Assembly: GCA_905200905.1 (NCBI GenBank)
Contig: CAJKMA010000057.1
Coordinates: 1-18,261 of the forward strand
Direction of reading: 5' to 3'
DNA from: an uncultured Bacillota bacterium
GTDB lineage: Bacteria; Bacillota; Clostridia; Lachnospirales; Lachnospiraceae
DNA: 18,261 nt
Each line of letters begins with the position of its first letter. Position 1 is the stretch's first letter. Of this stretch, positions 14,806 through 18,261 are shown one piece after another. The notes beneath the pieces were generated by a model. That model saw nothing but the letters and a program-made list of their open reading frames with translations, did no database searches and was not told where the DNA came from. The translations under genes and the position numbers were made by a program.

Positions 14806-15705
14806 TTGAAACAAAGAATGAAAACCGCAATATGTATGCTTGCCGCAATATTGTCGCTTGCGGGATGCGGAGCTGAACAGGGAACAAATAATACAGAAAA
14901 CGAAACAACAGAGCAGAAGACAGAGTCTTCATCACAGGGAGAAACAGAAGTACAAAACGAAGATAGCGGCAGCGTTTCAGCTGGAACGGAAGAGTATGAA
15001 GGGTTTTTGCTGGATAATGTGCTGCATTCAGAAACAGAGGGGGATATTCACTATAATGTCTATATTCCGGAAAGCTATGATGGTACTAAAGCCTATGCTT
15101 TATATTTTACACTCCCGGGCTACCAGGGGCTGTATTTTCAAGGAGTGGGTACAAATGTGAGAACCGAAGATTTTGGGTTTACCGCAAGAGAATATAATCC
15201 GAACATGATTATCGTTGCTCCTCAGCTTAATGACTGGCAGGAAACTTCTGCAAGGCAGACGATTGTATTGGCAGAATACTTTCTGGAAAACTACAATATT
15301 GATACCGGAAGGGTATATGCAAGTGGGTACTCCGGCGGTGGAGAAACTATGTCGCTGGTAATGGGAATGAGACCGGATTTATTTACGGCGTATTTACAGT
15401 GCAGTTCTCAGTGGGATGGAGAGTATGATCTGGTAGTTGAAAACAGAACTCCCGTTTATTTTGCAATTGGTGAGTCTGATGAGTATTACGGTTCAGAACC
15501 AACAAGAGAAGCTTATGACCGGATCTATGAATTATACAGACAAGAAGGACTTAGTCAGGAAGAAATTGACCGGTTGCTGGTTTTGGATATTAAAGATGCT
15601 TCTTATTTTGAAGAACAGGGAATCTCGAATCAGCATGGCGGCGGTGGAGCATTGTTTGCGCATGATGAGGAGATTATGGGCTGGCTGTTTGAACAGTCGA
15701 AGTAA
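14806..15705 (+). CDS. Lipid-anchored PHB-depolymerase/feruloyl-esterase-like hydrolase
   Basis: This 299-residue lipoprotein has lipobox LAGC (C21) and a long Thr/Glu/Ser-rich linker (about 23-65). The alpha/beta-hydrolase domain has nucleophile S176 in SGYSGGGE, probable acid D225 (IGESDEYY) and candidate histidines H277 (NQHGGGG) and H286 (FAHDEE). The arrangement resembles depolymerase and feruloyl-esterase-like enzymes that hydrolyse polymeric or bulky esters; the precise substrate is unknown. The start is TTG at 14806, since AAGGAGA (14791-14797) lies 8 bp before it, whereas the nearest in-frame ATG (14818) is too far and would trim the signal's basic end. It is the last gene of the tightly packed run; a hairpin follows. 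Confidence 0.88.
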   Translation: MKQRMKTAICMLAAILSLAGCGAEQGTNNTENETTEQKTESSSQGETEVQNEDSGSVSAGTEEYEGFLLDNVLHSETEGDIHYNVYIPESYDGTKAYALYFTLPGYQGLYFQGVGTNVRTEDFGFTAREYNPNMIIVAPQLNDWQETSARQTIVLAEYFLENYNIDTGRVYASGYSGGGETMSLVMGMRPDLFTAYLQCSSQWDGEYDLVVENRTPVYFAIGESDEYYGSEPTREAYDRIYELYRQEGLSQEEIDRLLVLDIKDASYFEEQGISNQHGGGGALFAHDEEIMGWLFEQSK

Positions 15706-15731
15706 GTACCTTTTGGTATAAACTGGATAAC

Positions 15732-15761
15732 AAATGGAGACTTCTTATAAGACGCCATTTT
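15732..15761 (+). terminator. Imperfect hairpin between operon end and second lipid-anchored flavodoxin
   Basis: AAATGGAGACTT (15732-15743) pairs with AAGACGCCATTT (15749-15760) at 10 of 12 positions around a 5-nt loop, followed by only about four Ts. It may be a weak terminator or a processing/attenuation hairpin. It shares the 11-mer GAGACTTCTTA with the terminator at 2434. The surrounding 114-bp gap shows no strong promoter; TATGAT at 15765-15770 is the only -10-like sequence and lacks a good -35. Confidence 0.45.
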
Positions 15762-15819
15762 GCTTATGATAACTATAGAGAAACTACAAAACGCACTGAA
15801 GAAAAGGAGTATGACGATT

Positions 15820-16488
15820 ATGAAAGCAAAAAAAATAATTTCTATGTTACTGGTTGGCGTAATGACATTGGGATTACTGGCAGGATGCGGTGCTCAGACA
15901 GAAGAAACTGAGCCACAGCAGGATACCCAGACAGAAACAGAGGCTTCTGGAAATGAAGCCGGTGAGGAATCTGAAAATACAGCATCTGTGGATGATGGAG
16001 GAAATACTTTGGTTGTGTATTACTCAGCAACAGGGAATACAGAGGCAGTAGCAAATGCCATTTCTGAGACAACAGGCGGTGACTTATTTGAACTGGAGCC
16101 TGCAGAACCGTATAGTGACGAGGACTTAGATTGGACAGATAATGATAGCCGGGTATCAAGAGAGTATGAAAATGAATCCGAAAGAGAAATGGAACTGGTA
16201 GCAGATACGGTAGATAACTGGGATTCATATGATACAGTCTTTATTGGATATCCAATCTGGTGGGGGATTGCAGCATGGCCGGTAGATGCCTTTATTAAAG
16301 CAAATGATTTTACAGGTAAAACAGTGATTCCATTTGCAACATCTTCTTCTTCCGGATTGGGAGAAAGTGGAGAATTACTGGAAGAAATGGCAGGAACCGG
16401 CGAATGGATGGAAGGTGAAAGATTCCGCTCTGGAGTATCTGATGATGAGGTACAGGCATGGGTAGACGAACTTGGAATTATTCAGTAA
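15820..16488 (+). CDS. Lipid-anchored flavodoxin (second of three)
   Basis: This 222-residue protein has lipoprotein signal LLAGC (C23) and an acidic linker (24-60). The flavodoxin domain has phosphate loop SATGNT (69-74), flavin-flanking YDTVFIGYPIWWGIAAWP and the TVIPFATSSSSGLGES loop. It is closely similar in layout to the protein at 5136 and is expected to bind FMN on the outside of the membrane. The ATG at 15820 is selected because AAAAGGAG (15802-15809) lies about 10 bp upstream; the ATG at 15811 is too near. Unlike the first copy it has no intact membrane partner next to it: the downstream DNA is a patchwork of gene fragments. Confidence 0.9.
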   Translation: MKAKKIISMLLVGVMTLGLLAGCGAQTEETEPQQDTQTETEASGNEAGEESENTASVDDGGNTLVVYYSATGNTEAVANAISETTGGDLFELEPAEPYSDEDLDWTDNDSRVSREYENESEREMELVADTVDNWDSYDTVFIGYPIWWGIAAWPVDAFIKANDFTGKTVIPFATSSSSGLGESGELLEEMAGTGEWMEGERFRSGVSDDEVQAWVDELGIIQ

Positions 16489-16523
16489 CAATAAATAGTA
16501 CAAAATATAAACAATACTTACAA

Positions 16524-16976
16524 ATGATGATAACTATGCACCTGGGGTTTCTGGCGTTTTTGCTTGTATATGCTTTTATTGACAATTACGTTGGATTGAT
16601 AATGGGAAGAAATTATATCATGGAGCTGCCGCCTTATAATATGAGTGGGTTATTATTAATGGCAATGGACTTATTTATGGCATATTTTATCGGTTTTTTT
16701 GAAGAATTATGCTTTAGTTTATATGTAGATAGTTCATGGAAAAACATCATGATAAGTATCCTGATAGCTGTTGGAAATCTTATTTTTCTTTATATATTTG
16801 TACTGGAGGGCTATCGGCTGCAGGAGTATTTCTTTGGAATAGAGTTATGGGAGTCAGGCATTGACAGTATAAAAAAGGCAGTAACCATTACAGGGAAAGA
16901 AACGGTAGGAATGCTTTTGGGTGGCATTTTTGGAAAAATAATTTTGAAAAGACCCAAATATATAGTGGTTTCCTGA
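16524..16976 (+). pseudogene. Orphan membrane-protein fragment
   Basis: This open frame of about 150 residues has four hydrophobic segments (about 6-27, 44-65, 73-94 and 127-144) and polar connections such as GYRLQEYFFGIELWESG. I do not recognise the family. The frame stays open back into the preceding flavodoxin gene, and no ribosome binding site precedes any ATG near 16524-16536. It may therefore have lost its own start and N-terminus to a deletion joining it to the flavodoxin end. It could alternatively be a real small hypothetical membrane protein. It is followed directly by fragments of cell-wall genes. Confidence 0.45.
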
Positions 16977-16992
16977 AGTCAGAAAGGAAAGT

Positions 16993-17244
16993 ATGCAAAA
17001 GTATTTGAAGATGTTTTTGGATAAATTTGTCTCGGTAAAAAAACGTAAAAAGATAAAAAAATTTCTTTTCAATGTTAAAAAGAAACGATTGTTTTCAATG
17101 AGTTTATTGTTTATGGGAATGTTTCTTCTGCTGTTAGGACGCTTCTTTTTCCTTCAGGTAATACAGGGTGAAGGGTATCTGAAAGAGTATGAGGAAGAAA
17201 TTTCAAGGGAAACATCATATGTGCCGGTGTCGGCGCATGGATAG
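16993..17244 (+). pseudogene. Class B penicillin-binding protein, N-terminal fragment
   Basis: This 83-residue frame has a very basic cytosolic start (VKKRKKIKKFLFN), one membrane span (about 34-54, MSLLFMGMFLLLLGRFFFLQV) and IQGEGYLKEYEEEISRETSYVPVSAHG. This is the anchor and first dimerization-domain strand of PBP2/FtsI-type transpeptidases, where the next residues are normally an IYDRNG-like motif. Instead the frame hits a stop at once, and a RodA/FtsW sequence follows in another frame. The whole transpeptidase domain (about 500-600 residues) is missing, so it is non-functional. The junction is near 17231-17241. Confidence 0.75.
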
Positions 17245-17552
17245 GAGGACAGGCATTTATCAATCTTGGAGTAGTATCAGGAATTCTTCCCAATACAGGA
17301 TTAACACTTCCTTTTGTCAGTTATGGTCTTACTTCATTGATCGTATGTTTTGCTGCCATAGGGATTGTACTAAATGTTGGGTTACAAAGTGAAAAAAATT
17401 CTGTCAGCGCAGAGTTAAAACGAAAAGAACGAAAAGAAAACACAAGCAGGAGGCAGTCGCATGAAACAAAAAATAGTGACTTTATTATTAGCGGGAACAA
17501 TGATAGTTTCTCTGGCAGCATGTGGAAGAGAAGATGCTTCGCTGGAAAATAG
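17231..17552 (+). pseudogene. RodA/FtsW (SEDS) C-terminal fragment
   Basis: In the frame starting with codons at 17232 the DNA reads GAWIGGQAFINLG, then VVSGILPNTGLTLPFVSYG, then a final membrane span ending at NVGLQ (about 17387). These are the highly conserved last segments of SEDS glycosyltransferases: Q-x-F-x-N-x-G and TG-x-LPF-x-SYG. There is no start, and everything before about residue 300 of the parent is missing. A charged tail continues and the frame runs into the next flavodoxin gene before stopping at 17550-17552. The usual second Gly of SYGG is Leu here. Its fusion to the PBP fragment, in the gene order of mrdA-mrdB, is best explained by one large deletion. Confidence 0.75.
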
Positions 17553-18198
17553 TAATGAAAATGTGCAGGCTATCCAGGAGACGGAACAGGATGCCGGGAA
17601 AAAGAATGAAACAGCAGATTCAGGTTCTGATCAAAATACAGGCAGTAATATTTTAATCGCTTATTTTTCTGTTCCGGAAGACATTGACATCAGTGGTATT
17701 GATGCAGATGCAGGGGCCAGTGTAGTTGTTCAGAATGGAGAAACGGTAGGAAATATGCAGTTCATGGCAGAAGCAATACAGCAGGCAGTTGGCGGAGATC
17801 TTTTCCGTATTGAAACGGAAGAGGAGTACCCATTGGATCACGATCCGTTGGTAGATCAGGCGGCAGATGAGCAGTCAGAAAATGCCAGACCGGCACTTTC
17901 TACACATATAGAAAATTTAGAAAATTACGACACGATTTTTGTGGGTTATCCAAATTGGTGGGGCGATATGCCGCAGCCAATGTATTCATTTTTTGAAGAG
18001 TACGATTTCGCAGGAAAAACGATTATTCCCTTTAATTCTCATGGAGGAAGTGGCTTTTCTGATACAATTTCGACGATTGAAGATATGCAGCCGGACGCTG
18101 CAGTTGTTGAGGACGGATTGACCATTTCCAGAAATGATGTGGCAGTCAGTAATCAGGAAGTCATGGAATGGGCAAAAGAAATCGTAGGTAATGAGTAA
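17461..18198 (+). CDS. Lipid-anchored flavodoxin (third of three, divergent phosphate loop)
   Basis: This 245-residue lipoprotein has signal MIVSLAAC (C21), a linker to about residue 60, then a flavodoxin domain starting NILIAYFSVPEDID. The usual S/T-x-TGNT phosphate loop is not there: YFS is followed by about a 25-residue insertion (VPEDIDISG through VVVQNGETVGNMQ) before the first helix FMAEAI. The rest is standard: YDTIFVGYPNWWGDMPQPMYSFF and TIIPFNSHGGSGFSDT. It probably binds FMN with a modified phosphate site, as in a known lipoprotein flavodoxin subgroup. AGGAGG lies well placed before the ATG and is embedded in the 3' end of the RodA/FtsW remnant, so transcription may read through that debris. 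Confidence 0.9.
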   Translation: MKQKIVTLLLAGTMIVSLAACGREDASLENSNENVQAIQETEQDAGKKNETADSGSDQNTGSNILIAYFSVPEDIDISGIDADAGASVVVQNGETVGNMQFMAEAIQQAVGGDLFRIETEEEYPLDHDPLVDQAADEQSENARPALSTHIENLENYDTIFVGYPNWWGDMPQPMYSFFEEYDFAGKTIIPFNSHGGSGFSDTISTIEDMQPDAAVVEDGLTISRNDVAVSNQEVMEWAKEIVGNE

Positions 18199-18218
18199 AT
18201 GATAGGAGGTAGTGTCAA

Positions 18219-18261
18219 ATGATTTATGAAAAAACAGAGTCAAAGAAAAAGGCTCTGATGA
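18219..18261 (+). CDS. Start of a further gene, cut by window edge
   Basis: AGGAGGT (18204-18210) lies 8 bp before an ATG that opens a frame MIYEKTESKKKALM running off the window. It is 20 bp after the flavodoxin stop, hence likely co-transcribed. Fourteen residues are too few to name a family; the basic start shows no signal peptide within what is visible. Confidence 0.6.
   Translation, partial: MIYEKTESKKKALM

Noticed and set aside
16993..17552. Programmed frameshift producing a PBP-SEDS fusion
   Set aside because: The PBP transpeptidase domain and the first nine or so SEDS spans are absent, so a frameshift could not yield a working fusion; deletion is simpler.

Overview
The window looks like chromosome from a gut-type Clostridia species, most likely Lachnospiraceae. 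The evidence is moderately AT-rich DNA, strong AGGAGG-type ribosome binding sites, lipoprotein signals of the LAGC/LAAC type with acidic Ser/Thr/Glu-rich linkers, and very tight co-directional gene packing. The family assignment is inference. Every gene I accept is on the + strand. I see no tRNA, rRNA, CRISPR array, transposase or phage gene.

Left edge (1-2470): the 3' end of an MmcQ/YjbR-family gene; a LysR-type regulator with a clear promoter and an 8-bp inverted repeat straddling its -10 box; a chimeric gene in which a truncated response-regulator receiver domain runs in frame into the tail of an unrelated membrane protein; and a cytosolic flavodoxin-fold protein with a CX2CX2CX6C cysteine cluster like that of iron-sulfur flavoproteins. 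A terminator hairpin closes this section.

Centre (2515-15705): about 13 kb of 14 genes, one of them broken, with gaps of 46 bp or less, which looks like a single operon. It encodes two iron-type alcohol dehydrogenase family proteins (one lacking three of four metal ligands), three aldo/keto reductases, two more cytosolic flavodoxin-fold proteins, a carboxymuconolactone decarboxylase-family protein, and five alpha/beta-hydrolases. Three of the hydrolases are surface lipoproteins, one is membrane-anchored and one is broken by an internal deletion. The operon also holds a lipid-anchored flavodoxin followed directly by a DUF4405-like membrane protein with paired histidines that could carry heme.

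Right edge (15706-18261): after a hairpin, a second lipid-anchored flavodoxin; then about 1 kb of gene wreckage (an orphan membrane-protein fragment, then the N-terminus of a class B penicillin-binding protein joined out of frame to the C-terminus of a RodA/FtsW-type protein); then a third lipid-anchored flavodoxin and the start of another gene.

Working model (inference): surface esterases release acyl, aromatic or other ester-linked molecules. Cytosolic aldo/keto reductases, an iron alcohol dehydrogenase and Fe-S flavoproteins then reduce the resulting carbonyls or quinone-like compounds. The membrane histidine protein and lipid-anchored flavodoxins could carry electrons to acceptors outside the membrane. 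The LysR protein is a candidate local regulator. The pairing of a YqhD-like dehydrogenase with DkgA-like aldo/keto reductases recalls the aldehyde-response genes yqhD-dkgA of E. coli. The extracytoplasmic flavodoxin plus DUF4405 part is the most novel aspect. Separately, three independent deletion-type junctions in one window suggest a locus undergoing erosion or rearrangement, unless they are assembly artefacts.
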